A stretch of 64,000 nucleotides of DNA from Alphaproteobacteria bacterium (GTDB lineage Bacteria; Pseudomonadota; Alphaproteobacteria; RF32; CAG-239). The position numbers were made by a program, and so were the translations under genes. Below are positions 26,488-35,604 of this stretch, piece by piece. The notes beneath the pieces were generated by a model, which saw only the letters and a list, made by a program, of their open reading frames with translations, was not told the origin of the DNA and ran no database searches. The DNA is taken from NCBI GenBank assembly GCA_017460085.1, contig JAFUBQ010000020.1, positions 62,001-126,000 of the forward strand, given 5' to 3'. The stretch's first letter is position 1, and each line of letters starts with the position of its first letter.

Positions 26488-27027
26488 TTAGTAATTTTCT
26501 GCACGCAATTCAAAATAGCTTTGTGCATGTGCGCAAACCGGACAAGCCGCAGGAGCACTAGTACCAACAACAATATGTCCGCAATTGCGGCATTCCCAAA
26601 CCTTAACCGTTGAGCGCGCAAAAACTTCTTTGCTTTCAACATTTTTCAACAAAGCGCGATACCGTTCCTCATGCGATTTTTCAATTGCTGCAACACCACG
26701 AAATTTTGCTGCCAATGCCGGAAATCCTTCTGCTTCAGCAGTTTTTGCAAAATCTTCATACATATCGGTCCACTCATAATTTTCGCCATCGGCAGCAGCC
26801 TTCAAATTTGTTGCCGTATCACCCAAAGCGCCTAATTCCTTAAACCATAATTCAGCATGTTCCTTTTCATTAGCGGCCGTTTTCGTAAAAATTTCCGAAA
26901 TTTGCTCGAAGCCTTCTTTTTTAGCCACACTGGCAAAATATGTATATTTATTACGGGCTTGGCTTTCACCGGCAAACGCTGTCCATAAATTTTTTTCGGT
27001 TTGTGTTCCCTGATATTTATTGCTCAT
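26488..27027 (-). CDS. rbr: rubrerythrin
   Basis: Non-haem di-iron peroxidase that detoxifies hydrogen peroxide in anaerobes and microaerophiles. The four-helix diiron domain has ExxR/ExxH motifs ([35 protein letters not shown]), and the C-terminal rubredoxin domain has two CxxC pairs (ECRNCG near 147, CPVC near 163). 179 residues is typical. Single gene with terminator. Rubrerythrin points to an oxygen-sensitive lifestyle, as does the apparent lack of other oxidative defence genes in this window, though the latter is weak evidence. Confidence 0.96.
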   Translation of the reverse strand: MSNKYQGTQTEKNLWTAFAGESQARNKYTYFASVAKKEGFEQISEIFTKTAANEKEHAELWFKELGALGDTATNLKAAADGENYEWTDMYEDFAKTAEAEGFPALAAKFRGVAAIEKSHEERYRALLKNVESKEVFARSTVKVWECRNCGHIVVGTSAPAACPVCAHAQSYFELRAENY

Positions 27028-27153
27028 ATTTTTGTTCCTTTATTCTAAAAAAAATTAATATTAATTGCTGTTATATTTGTATTATATATCACCAAACATA
27101 GCAAGAAATTTATTCAACTTGCGCATATTTTTTATTGCAAAATTTAAATTGTA

Positions 27154-29004
27154 TTAATCTTGCGGCGGTGTCAAATTTTTAAGTTTTTCCAAAATTGTTT
27201 CATCTTCAAGCGAAATAATTTCGGCTTTTTCTAAACCATCGGCAATTTTTTTCTTAACTGCATTCTTATCAAGAGCCGATGAATCTTCCTTTAGAACCAA
27301 CGCATGTTTCCACTGAAAGACTGCTTCGTTTTTTCGACCGCCAAACCAATAAGCATCGCCCAAATGGTCGCTAATTACGGCATTACCGGAATTCATATCC
27401 GAGGCCTGCTCTAAATATTCCATGGCTTTATCATACAATCCCAGCTTAAAGCATGCCCACCCCAAGCTATCAATAACATGACCTTCATAGGGAGCTTTTT
27501 GATAAGCTTCCATTATCATTTGCACCGCCTCATCTGGATTTTTACCGCTTGAAAGCCAAGAATATCCTAAATAGTTCAAAATTCCAGCATCACGATTACT
27601 TAATTCCAACGCTTTCAATAAATTTTCTTCAGCCTTTGCTTTTTCACCGGTTTTATCATAGGCAACCGCCAAAGCATAATACACAGGCCAAGCCATATTA
27701 TCAACCTGTGGCAAAACTTTTAAAGCTTTTTGATAGACCTCTATTGCTTCATCATATTTTTCCATATCAGCGGCAATATTCCCTAAATCAACCAATAATT
27801 GAGCATTATTTGGATAGTCTTTAAGCAGAACTTTAAGTTTTTTCTCTGCTTTATCATATTCTTTTAATTTATTCAAATTCTCAATAATTTTCATTTGTGA
27901 AATAAAATATGAACCTGAATTTTTATCAATTTGAGCATAATATCTGTTTGCTTCTTTTAATAAATTCAAATCTTCTAAAACATTGGCCAGCGCTAATTTA
28001 GAAACCTCATACTCCGGATTTAAGAAAGTTGCTGCGGCAATATAAGTTTGCGCCAACTGAGAACCTCCGGTTGTTGCCCTAAAAATTGTGCCTATATTAA
28101 ACATTGCTTCGGCCAAACCTTTTTGCGGTGTATCAATAACGGCGGGGTCATTTGGTTTAGTGTTATTAATTTGCCTGTCTATATCTGCCAACAAAAGTGA
28201 TAATACGCTGTTATCATGGTAGCGATGAGCAATTTGCTGAGCTAAATCTTTACGCCCCATTCTAACATAAAAATCAGTTACAACCTCTAAAATTCTATAT
28301 GTAACATCGCTCGGATAATTAACAACCAATTGTGAATATAATTCATCCGCTGCTTTAGTATTACCTAAATAATCATAAATCATGGCACCGTGGAAAATTT
28401 TTATACTAAGTAATTGAGGGTCATTTAGCAGTTTGTTTAAACTTTGAATAGCATTTTTTTCATCTTTTTCTGCCGCATATGCCCAAGCGTCAAACAGTGG
28501 ACCAACAATAGAAGTGTAAACATCATCGCTTAAAGAATCCATTTGTTGACGTGCTTTATCGTATTGCTCGGCAGAAAAATTTTGAATCGCCAAAATCAGC
28601 GGCGCCATAGATTTTTCCGCTCCGCTGTCAATTTCTTTTTGTGCATAAGGCGCGGCTTGTTCAATACGCCCCAATGATGCTAATATGGCATAAATTGAAT
28701 GATTAACCGTTTTATTATCAGCATCTTTTTGCAACACTTGCTGATAATATTTTGCGGCGGAGGCAAAATCTTGCCGCATATGAGCAATGCGTGCCGCCAA
28801 ATATGCTCCATAAACCGAATCCTGAGTTGAATTTTGAATTTTAGCCGGCGCTGAAAAATCATTATCCGTCCAATATCTATACCACTCGGTTGCAGATTGC
28901 TTAACTGTTTGTTTTGGTATATACGCAGTAATTTTTACCCCATAAGCCCACAAGGCTGTTCCAACCACTGCACCGGCAATTAATGTTTTCGTTATAATTT
29001 TCAT
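27154..29004 (-). CDS. TPR-repeat protein with N-terminal membrane anchor
   Basis: 616 residues. A hydrophobic segment (TLIAGAVVGTALWAYGVKI, residues 7-25) acts as signal anchor or signal peptide; the remainder is TPR repeats, clear in the second half (LVDLGNIAADMEKYDEAIEVYQKAL, in part, and YALAVAYDKTGEKAKAEENLLKALEL, in part; YLGYSWLSSGKNPDEA; DHLGDAYWFGGRKNEA). This architecture is seen in alphaproteobacterial envelope TPR proteins of unknown partners. The opposite strand carries udg. There is no ribosome site stronger than AAGGAAAA before the ATG. Confidence 0.85.
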   Translation of the reverse strand: MKIITKTLIAGAVVGTALWAYGVKITAYIPKQTVKQSATEWYRYWTDNDFSAPAKIQNSTQDSVYGAYLAARIAHMRQDFASAAKYYQQVLQKDADNKTVNHSIYAILASLGRIEQAAPYAQKEIDSGAEKSMAPLILAIQNFSAEQYDKARQQMDSLSDDVYTSIVGPLFDAWAYAAEKDEKNAIQSLNKLLNDPQLLSIKIFHGAMIYDYLGNTKAADELYSQLVVNYPSDVTYRILEVVTDFYVRMGRKDLAQQIAHRYHDNSVLSLLLADIDRQINNTKPNDPAVIDTPQKGLAEAMFNIGTIFRATTGGSQLAQTYIAAATFLNPEYEVSKLALANVLEDLNLLKEANRYYAQIDKNSGSYFISQMKIIENLNKLKEYDKAEKKLKVLLKDYPNNAQLLVDLGNIAADMEKYDEAIEVYQKALKVLPQVDNMAWPVYYALAVAYDKTGEKAKAEENLLKALELSNRDAGILNYLGYSWLSSGKNPDEAVQMIMEAYQKAPYEGHVIDSLGWACFKLGLYDKAMEYLEQASDMNSGNAVISDHLGDAYWFGGRKNEAVFQWKHALVLKEDSSALDKNAVKKKIADGLEKAEIISLEDETILEKLKNLTPPQD

Positions 29005-29150
29005 TACGATTTTTCCTTAAAATTACAAGCTATGTTTGTCCGTATTTTTATCTTATAATATAAATAATAAATATTATCAATGTGTAAAGACATTCTATCC
29101 TGTTGCAAAAAAAAGTAATTTTTGTTATACATTATATACACGAGGTAAAA

Positions 29151-29942
29151 ATGAAAGATGCGCAGGAAATATTAAATTGGTATATTTTGGCCGGTGTTGA
29201 TACACTTTGTTCAGATGCAACACTTAATTATGTACATTCGGAAGATGTTGCAACAAAAGGCGCAGCAACACCGAAGCAGACAGAAGCTGCACAAGGTTCT
29301 GCCAGACCGGCAACAACAATTTTGGCTCAGACTAAAAGCGCTGCATATATCAATGCTCGCGAAATATGCGCACAAGCTCATACTTTAGACGATTTGAAAG
29401 CAATGCTAGAAAATTTTGAAGGCTGCGCACTTAAATTTTCAGCTAATTCCACCGTTTTCGGTTATGGTAACCCTCAGGCGGAAATTATGATTATCGGCGA
29501 AGCTCCCGGAGCAGATGAAGATAGAATCGGCGAGCCGTTTGTTGGGCGCAGCGGACATTTGTTGGATAAGATGCTGTCAGCAATTGGAATTCAGCGTCAA
29601 GATTGCTACATTACCAATATTTTACCGTGGCGACCTCCTGGAAACAGAACTCCTACTGACGGTGAAGTTGCTGTTTGCCTACCTTTTTTGCAACGGCAAA
29701 TTGAGCTGATTAAACCGAAAATTATTCTTCTGTTAGGAGCAAGTGCGGCTAATGCGGTATTGAACTTATCGTCATCGGTTTCACAATTGCGCGGTCAATT
29801 TATTGACTATCAAAGTGAAAATAATCTTTCAATTCCTACATTAATCAGCTATCACCCCGCATATTTGCTACGCACACCAACCCAAAAAGCAAAAACTTGG
29901 GTAGACTTTTTGCGATTGCGAAAAAAGTTGGCAACACTATAA
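29151..29942 (+). CDS. family 4-like uracil-DNA glycosylase, two Fe-S ligands missing
   Basis: Removes uracil from DNA. The UDG core is present: GEAPGADED (117-125), GEPFVGRSG, YITNILPWRPPGNRTP and the SYHPAYLLR motif near residue 240. Family 4 enzymes hold a [4Fe-4S] cluster by four Cys; here only the second (Cys92 in EGCALKF) and the fourth (Cys176 in AVCLPFL) are kept, while the first is absent and the third is Trp160 (WRPP). This matches an alphaproteobacterial subgroup described from Bradyrhizobium that works without the cluster. The N-terminal 65 residues are a linker. Start ATG 29151 follows GAGGT; the earlier TTG at 29103 has no ribosome site. Confidence 0.9.
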   Translation: MKDAQEILNWYILAGVDTLCSDATLNYVHSEDVATKGAATPKQTEAAQGSARPATTILAQTKSAAYINAREICAQAHTLDDLKAMLENFEGCALKFSANSTVFGYGNPQAEIMIIGEAPGADEDRIGEPFVGRSGHLLDKMLSAIGIQRQDCYITNILPWRPPGNRTPTDGEVAVCLPFLQRQIELIKPKIILLLGASAANAVLNLSSSVSQLRGQFIDYQSENNLSIPTLISYHPAYLLRTPTQKAKTWVDFLRLRKKLATL

Positions 29943-30021
29943 TTTTTTGCAAAAATTTAATAAAAATTAAACATTAAAGTATTAAATTAAAGACAAAGTT
30001 TAATCATTGGGAGTAGAAAAA

Positions 30022-30723
30022 ATGAAATTACATTATAAAACGACTGTCACCGGTTTGGCTTTGGGATGCTTATTTGCCGCTAATGTTCAGGCTGCACCTC
30101 AAAATCAAGATGAAAATTCAACTTCAGATGCCGGCGCTGTTTTATTTAGAATTGAAAATATTGAACCTATTCAAAATAAAGACGGATTAACTGATCAATG
30201 CTCTTATACGGTAACAGTTTATAACCGCATGGATAAAGGTTTGCAATCTGCTGACATCAGATTTGAATGGATTGATAAAATTTCCGGTAAATATAAAATT
30301 GATGAAAACAAGGTTACTCCTGTGGAAGGGGAAAATGCTGAACAACATATTGTTAAGGAAATGACTATTGATAATGTTGCTCCGCACAGCCAAAAGAGCT
30401 TCACGCAAAAAGTTAATACAGATAAATGCTATTTGTTGCTTGATAATTTGCAATATGTTGTGCAATCGTGTTCTTTAGAAGGGCAGAAAGTTCAATATAA
30501 AGATGGTAAAGCTGTTGCCGATAATGGTTGTGCTAAAAACTTTAATTATATTGATTCTAAAAATCCGGAATATTACAGCGAATTCAGAGATGTTCCGGCC
30601 AGCACTTTAGCTAAGCAGGTTGAAGAAGAAAAAGAACGCGAACTTTCTAAAGTTAACGCAACTGTTGATTCAATTATGAATACTTTAGATGCTACAAACA
30701 ACGAATTAGAAAAAATCAGGTAA
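30022..30723 (+). CDS. exported three-cysteine protein with coiled-coil tail (paralog A)
   Basis: 233 residues. Signal peptide VTGLALGCLFAANVQA (cleavage after VQA near 25). The mature domain has QCSYTVTVYN, then CYLLLDN and VQSC, which line up one-for-one with the next gene; the Cys pattern suggests disulfides in the periplasm. Residues about 190-233 form a Lys/Glu-rich coiled coil (KQVEEEKERELSKVNATVD, 19 residues). Family not recognised. GGGAG is 9 bases before ATG 30022. The next gene starts 15 bases after the stop. Confidence 0.8.
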   Translation: MKLHYKTTVTGLALGCLFAANVQAAPQNQDENSTSDAGAVLFRIENIEPIQNKDGLTDQCSYTVTVYNRMDKGLQSADIRFEWIDKISGKYKIDENKVTPVEGENAEQHIVKEMTIDNVAPHSQKSFTQKVNTDKCYLLLDNLQYVVQSCSLEGQKVQYKDGKAVADNGCAKNFNYIDSKNPEYYSEFRDVPASTLAKQVEEEKERELSKVNATVDSIMNTLDATNNELEKIR

Positions 30724-30738
30724 TATAAGGTAATATAT

Positions 30739-31341
30739 ATGCGTCTGAAATACGGTAAATTTGCAATAATTCTTCTTTTGGCTTTGCTATATATGCCACA
30801 GCATTTGTACGCACAAATGCTTGCCGCTCCGGGGCAGCAACATAGTTCGCAAGCAAATGCTGAAAATATGCAACAGCCGAAAGAAGAAAATTTGCTGGCT
30901 CCGGTGAAAAAGAATTTAAATTACAATCCGCAAACAATGCAAGAACCTCAAGATGACCCGCAAGTTTTTCATTTCAAAATTGTTAATGGCAAAGTTTCTG
31001 TAGATGAACCTGATAATCGGAGCATTTTGGTTTATTATGATAACTATCGCGTTGTTCGTGGGTTCGATAAACTTACAAAATGCAATATCCGAGTTTATGT
31101 GATTAATGATTTAAAAGAGAAAATTAATTCGCTCGGTTTTAAGTTACATTGGCCGGAAATATCTACGGCTGTTGAAATGAATCAGGTGAAAACCGGAGTT
31201 AAAACATATACTGATTTGCTACTTGTCGGTGAGGGCTGTTTGCGTCTTGATAAAACTCCTACAATTGAAGTAAATCGTTGCCGAGTTAAAGGCATGAGCC
31301 AAGAGGCCTGCGCTGATGCCATTAAATGGATGCCAAGATAA
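30739..31341 (+). CDS. exported three-cysteine protein (paralog B)
   Basis: 200 residues. Signal peptide FAIILLLALLYMPQHLYA, then about 70 residues of Gln/Asn-rich linker and a domain with KCNIRVYVIN, GCLRLDK and NRCRVKG, the same order and spacing as QCSYTVTVYN / KCYLLLDN / QSCSLEG in the upstream gene. No coiled coil here; instead an extra Cys near the C-terminus. The two proteins probably form a pair in the periplasm. AAGGTAAT precedes the ATG. The gene converges on the HD protein. Confidence 0.8.
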   Translation: MRLKYGKFAIILLLALLYMPQHLYAQMLAAPGQQHSSQANAENMQQPKEENLLAPVKKNLNYNPQTMQEPQDDPQVFHFKIVNGKVSVDEPDNRSILVYYDNYRVVRGFDKLTKCNIRVYVINDLKEKINSLGFKLHWPEISTAVEMNQVKTGVKTYTDLLLVGEGCLRLDKTPTIEVNRCRVKGMSQEACADAIKWMPR

Positions 31342-31350
31342 TTTACGCGG

Positions 31351-32166
31351 CTAAACAATAAACTTGTGCGTTTGCAAATAATTTTCTAAGTGTGTTTTAT
31401 ACTGTTGAACAAAACCTTCATCTCTGCAATAATCTGCCATAAATTGCATCATTTTTGCTGTTATATGCAAAACATCACAAAAATCAATTGCACCCTGATA
31501 GTTTATATCCTTATACCAAGATAACAAAGAAAGCGCTCTGTCGGCAACAGTTGTAATTAAATGGCGTGGAATTGTTCCATTAGCGAAAGCTGCCGATTTT
31601 ACCATTTCAGAAATTTTGCCGTCAATATCTAAGTCAATTTTTTCTTTACCTAAAAACAAAAGGCGAATATCAGGTTCATTAACCAACATATGTAAATTGG
31701 CAATTTTATCAGCATCGCGAATGATAAAACAAATGTGTTCCACTTCTTTTTGAAGCTGCATATCGCTAATCTTTTGATATTCAGTATCAGCATAAAGTTC
31801 TTCAATTAAGTGGCCATGATGGCGTATAGGTAGCCAAATACGAATATCATTAAACAACGGCATATTTTGCAGCATTTGCGCGCCGATAACACCATGGTCA
31901 ATATGTTTATTTTGTTTTAAAAGCGCAATTTCATAAAAACGCGCAATATCATGCAGTAATATTGCCGTTTTTACCATCTCTATAAATTCAGCCGACTTAT
32001 TCTGATAATAGCGCACATGACGCAGTAAATAATTACCGGCCCCTGCCACTTGTAACGAATGCCGATGCTTTTCTTTCGCATAAATTTTTAAAAAAGCATC
32101 ATCTTTAATTTGCTCCATACACTTAGCAAATTCCGCTTCCAGCAACTCATATGCTTGTTTTAACAA
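31351..32166 (-). CDS. HD-domain metal-dependent phosphohydrolase
   Basis: HD superfamily hydrolase. Metal and catalytic motifs in order: HRHSLQV, LLHDIARF (the HD pair), HIDHGVIGA, IRHHGH and RDADKIANL. Such proteins act on nucleotides or phosphoesters; the substrate is unknown. Two starts are possible. ATG 32232 has no ribosome site and the first 16 codons overlap the secF terminator (32184-32219), so I prefer TTG 32166 with AAGGAA seven bases upstream, which removes 22 residues of Phe-rich sequence. It follows secF on the same strand. Confidence 0.8.
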   Translation of the reverse strand: MLKQAYELLEAEFAKCMEQIKDDAFLKIYAKEKHRHSLQVAGAGNYLLRHVRYYQNKSAEFIEMVKTAILLHDIARFYEIALLKQNKHIDHGVIGAQMLQNMPLFNDIRIWLPIRHHGHLIEELYADTEYQKISDMQLQKEVEHICFIIRDADKIANLHMLVNEPDIRLLFLGKEKIDLDIDGKISEMVKSAAFANGTIPRHLITTVADRALSLLSWYKDINYQGAIDFCDVLHITAKMMQFMADYCRDEGFVQQYKTHLENYLQTHKFIV

Positions 32167-32183
32167 TTCTATTTCCTTTTCGC

Positions 32184-32219
32184 AAAAAAACAAAAACCGC
32201 TCAGAAAAGAACGGTTTTT
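32184..32219 (-). terminator. Rho-independent terminator after secF, inside the HD reading frame
   Basis: Minus strand: 8-bp perfect stem (AAAAACCG / CGGTTTTT), 12-base loop, G then seven T. It ends the yajC-secD-secF transcript 20-50 bases after the secF stop. Confidence 0.8.
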
Positions 32220-32235
32220 GCTCATCATTCATAAT

Positions 32236-33177
32236 TTAAACATTACCGAACGGATTAACGTCTTTTTCCGCTTCAGCCGCGGCTTTACGTAAATCAAACC
32301 AATTGAGAACGGCCACTGAAACATAAATAGAAGAATATGTTCCAACAATTACACCGGCGGTAATTACAAAAGCAAAACTGCGCAGCGCCTCACCACCGAA
32401 CACCAACAACGCAATAGAAGCAAACATGGTGGTTAAGCTGGTTAAAATTGTGCGAGAGAAAATGTCGTTAATACTTTTGTTCAACAAGTCATATTGCGGC
32501 ATTTTTTTGAACTTTTGCAAGTTTTCTCTAATACGGTCATATGTCACCACTGTATCGTTCACCGAATAGCCGGCCAATGTCAGAATAGCTGCAATAGTGG
32601 TTAAGCTGAATTCAAAATGGAACATTGACAATAAACCTACAGTAATAAAAATATCGTGGAACAAACCAATCAATGCACCAAAGGCAAAACGCCATTCAAA
32701 GCGGAACCACACATATAAACTGATGGCAATGCAAGCAAAAACAGAGGCTAAGATACCTGACATTTTCAGCTCGTCACCAACTTGCGGGCCAACCGATTCG
32801 ATGCGTTCAAACGTATAATCTTGTCCCAAAATTTCTTTAATTTGATTAACCGCAATGCGTTGGCTTTCTTCGTTTGCATTATCTGCTTGCGCGCGAATCA
32901 TCAACTGGTCACCGTTCTGCCCAACAGCTTGAAGTGTCAGCTCGTCCAAATTAAGCGGTTTTAACATATTGCGCACTTCATCAACATTAACAACACCTGC
33001 TTTGCTCTTAACGTCAATCAGCACACCACCGGAAAAGTCAATACCAAAGTTAAATCCCTTAACAGCAATGCTTACAACCGAAGCAACAATCAGCAATACT
33101 GAAATAGCATAACCTATTTTACGTAATTTCAAAAAATCAAAAGTTGTGTCTTTAATAATCCAACTGAACAATTTCAT
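32236..33177 (-). CDS. secF: protein translocase subunit SecF
   Basis: Inner-membrane partner of SecD, using proton-motive force to pull proteins through SecYEG. One N-terminal membrane helix, then the periplasmic P4 domain (FNFGIDFSGGVLIDVKS), then five helices including GYSVNDTVVTYDRIRENL (the conserved 'D-T-V-V..DRIRE' motif) and ALLVFGGEALRSFAFVI. 313 residues is normal. It follows secD by 18 bases, and a Rho-independent terminator (32184) follows its stop. Confidence 0.97.
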   Translation of the reverse strand: MKLFSWIIKDTTFDFLKLRKIGYAISVLLIVASVVSIAVKGFNFGIDFSGGVLIDVKSKAGVVNVDEVRNMLKPLNLDELTLQAVGQNGDQLMIRAQADNANEESQRIAVNQIKEILGQDYTFERIESVGPQVGDELKMSGILASVFACIAISLYVWFRFEWRFAFGALIGLFHDIFITVGLLSMFHFEFSLTTIAAILTLAGYSVNDTVVTYDRIRENLQKFKKMPQYDLLNKSINDIFSRTILTSLTTMFASIALLVFGGEALRSFAFVITAGVIVGTYSSIYVSVAVLNWFDLRKAAAEAEKDVNPFGNV

Positions 33178-33195
33178 TTTTTTATTCCTTTCTTC

Positions 33196-34740
33196 TTACA
33201 GCGGCAATTTCGTCGGTTTAAATTTAGCCAGCCACCCCTCAACCATCAAGCGGCTAACAGTAACCGAAGTGAACATTGAGGTCAAAATACCAATAGTCAA
33301 AGTAACGGCAAAACCGCGCACAGGTCCGCTGCCAAAATAGAACAGCACTGCACCGGCAACCAACGTTGTTAAGTTTGAATCGACAATGGTGCGATAGGCC
33401 TCCGTAAAGCCCACCGTAATGGCATCGCGAATTGAGCGCCCGTGATTAACTTCTTCTCTGATGCGTTCAAAAATCAAAATATTTGCATCAACCGCCATAC
33501 CAATGGTCAAGATAATACCGGCAATACCCGGCAAAGTTAGCGTTGTGCCGATAAAGCTCATGGCACCGAGCATAATAGCCAAGTTTAAGAACAGCGTAAT
33601 ATCTACCATTAAGCCAAATAAGCCATATGCCAAAATCATAAAGATAACAATAGCGGCAAAGCCCACAATAGAAGCCACCACACCATCATGAATCGAATCG
33701 GCACCCAAGCCTGCACCAACCGTGCGTTCTTCTAACACTTCCAACGGTGCCGGCAAAGCGCCTGAACGTAATAACAATGCTAAATCATTAGCGCTTTTTG
33801 TGGTAAAGTTACCGGTAATTACGCCGCTGCCGCCGGTAATAGCGGTTTGAATATTCGGCGCTGATATAACTTCATTATCCAAAACAATGGCCAATCTTTC
33901 GCCCACATGCTCACTGGTAACTTCGGCAAATTTACGTCCGCCGAGCGTGTTAAAGCGAAAACTGACAACCGGCTGCGCATTATCAAATGTAACACGTGCA
34001 TCGGTCAAATTTTCGCCGCCGACCACCGGCTTTCTGATAACCACATATTGTTCACCTTCCGAACCGCTCATCACACGCGATGTTTTGCTGATTTTGCCGC
34101 GTTTTGCTTGCGCTAAAGTTGTGCTTTCATCGACCAAATGGAAAGACATTTTAGCGGTTTTACCCAGCAAAATTTTCACGCTTTCCGGATTTTGTACGCC
34201 CGGCAATTGCACGAGCACGCGGTCTGCACCTTGACCTTGAACAATCGGCTCTTTGGTACCGAGTTCATCAATACGGCGGCGCACAATGCTGACCGATTGG
34301 TCAATAATGCGACTTTGCAATTGTGCTAAAGCCTGTTCATTATAGCGAATGGTAACAATTCCTTCACCGTTTTCATCTTCTTCCACCACCAAACCTTCAT
34401 CAAGTTTGCGAAAAGCTTCTTTGGCCTTATCACGCGCTTTAAAATCGGCAATTTTTACTGTTACTCCGTTTTTGTCTGACTGCAGATTTTGATAACGTGT
34501 GCGGCGCAAAGATTGACGCACTGAATCTTCCAAAGTAGACATTTTATCTTTCAAAACATCGTCCATTTTCACCTGTAAAAGCAAGCTTGATCCGCCTTGC
34601 AAATCAAGCCCCAAATTAACCGGTTGCCACCACTTCGGCAAATTTGTTTTATCCGTCATTACATTCGGCACGGCAAAAAACACACCCACCAAACAAATGG
34701 CGATAATAATTATAATTCTCTGTAGCGATAATTTATACAT
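33196..34740 (-). CDS. secD: protein translocase subunit SecD
   Basis: RND-family partner of SecF. N-terminal helix followed by the P1 domain with LGLDLQGGSSLLLQV, then GADRVLVQLPGVQNP and six C-terminal helices with GMAVDANILIFERIREE and FYFGSGPVRGFAVTLTIG. 514 residues is slightly shorter than E. coli SecD but usual for alphaproteobacteria. Lies between yajC (12 bases) and secF (18 bases) in one operon. Confidence 0.98.
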   Translation of the reverse strand: MYKLSLQRIIIIIAICLVGVFFAVPNVMTDKTNLPKWWQPVNLGLDLQGGSSLLLQVKMDDVLKDKMSTLEDSVRQSLRRTRYQNLQSDKNGVTVKIADFKARDKAKEAFRKLDEGLVVEEDENGEGIVTIRYNEQALAQLQSRIIDQSVSIVRRRIDELGTKEPIVQGQGADRVLVQLPGVQNPESVKILLGKTAKMSFHLVDESTTLAQAKRGKISKTSRVMSGSEGEQYVVIRKPVVGGENLTDARVTFDNAQPVVSFRFNTLGGRKFAEVTSEHVGERLAIVLDNEVISAPNIQTAITGGSGVITGNFTTKSANDLALLLRSGALPAPLEVLEERTVGAGLGADSIHDGVVASIVGFAAIVIFMILAYGLFGLMVDITLFLNLAIMLGAMSFIGTTLTLPGIAGIILTIGMAVDANILIFERIREEVNHGRSIRDAITVGFTEAYRTIVDSNLTTLVAGAVLFYFGSGPVRGFAVTLTIGILTSMFTSVTVSRLMVEGWLAKFKPTKLPL

Positions 34741-34752
34741 TATTTTTTTCCT

Positions 34753-35100
34753 TTATTTTTTAGATTTTTCAACATCTTTTGTTTTTTCAGCCGTCACCAG
34801 ATTATTAACAGCCATACGTTCCACTTTAATAACAACATCCGGTGCAATTTCAAGCGACAATTCATTATCTTTAACCTTGCGCACCGTACCATAAATTCCG
34901 CCGGTGGTCATCACTTTATCGCCGGCTTTCAATGCTTCCACCATATCTTGATGCGCTTTGTTGCGCTTTTGTTGCGGACGAATCAGCAAAAAATAAAAAA
35001 TCAGCAAAATCAGCGCTAATTGAATGAGCGTTCCGCTCAAAGCACCGCTTTCCGCTGCAGTTGCTGTTGCCGCATATGCATCATTAATCAACATAAACAT
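34753..35100 (-). CDS. yajC: preprotein translocase subunit YajC
   Basis: Single-helix inner-membrane protein of the SecDF-YajC complex. The helix is at about residues 25-45 (IQLALILLIFYFLLIRPQQKR, where RPQQK is the conserved border), followed by the cytosolic KV/VTTGGIYGTVRKVKD domain. 115 residues is normal. First gene of yajC-secD-secF; AAAGGAG precedes the ATG. Confidence 0.96.
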   Translation of the reverse strand: MFMLINDAYAATATAAESGALSGTLIQLALILLIFYFLLIRPQQKRNKAHQDMVEALKAGDKVMTTGGIYGTVRKVKDNELSLEIAPDVVIKVERMAVNNLVTAEKTKDVEKSKK

Positions 35101-35357
35101 TTCTCCTTTTAATAAACACTCATTTATTTAGGTATTTGTATAACACATTTGCAAGAGAAAAAACTAATTTTTCGTGTTTATTAACGGATAATTTTTCACA
35201 ACCTTGCCATAAAAGGCAACAAACGCACAAAAAAAGCGCCTTCTTTGTTAGATTATGTCTGTGCATATTAAGAATTTTGTTGACTTTTTTTGTTTTATTA
35301 AAAAAACGATGCCTTTAATAAAGCGAAGAATGCAAAAGGTGATGATTTGCTCGTTAG
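35101..35357. other. intergenic stretch, no gene seen
   Basis: AT-rich. Contains small hairpins (TTGCC/GGCAA near 35205; GCTCGT-TAGTT-ACGAGC at 35349-35365 followed by T residues on the plus strand). A 24-codon open stretch with residues LLVSYELIFSK (about 35304-35388, plus strand) has no start and may be a gene remnant. The yajC promoter must lie here but is not clear. Confidence 0.4.
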
Positions 35358-35546
35358 TTACGAGCTGATTTTTTCAAAATAATTTTTAATTGCCAACAAA
35401 TAGCCATCAAAAAAATGCTCTGGATTTTTTGTAATTTCACTTTTTAAGTCGTGCAAAGAAATTTCTCTGACTTCGTCAACTTCGTTTTTATCCGGTATTA
35501 TTTTGGAGTTATGGTTGTATTCATTTGTGCGGTTTCTTTGCCTCAA
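35358..35546 (-). pseudogene. C-terminal remnant of a NUDIX hydrolase
   Basis: 62 codons from a TTG with no ribosome site. The sequence EYNHNSKIIPDKNEVDEVREI followed by SLHDLKSEITKNPEHFF matches the C-terminal end of NUDIX/IPP-isomerase-like proteins (the 'nEVdevrwvsldeL' segment after the NUDIX box). The NUDIX box itself is absent, and the frame upstream has no recognisable domain, so this is a 5'-truncated remnant. Confidence 0.5.
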
Positions 35547-35604
35547 AAACGTTGAACAACGAAATTGGAAGAGAGGTTGCCCTCTCCCCCAACTTTAAGA
35601 AGCA

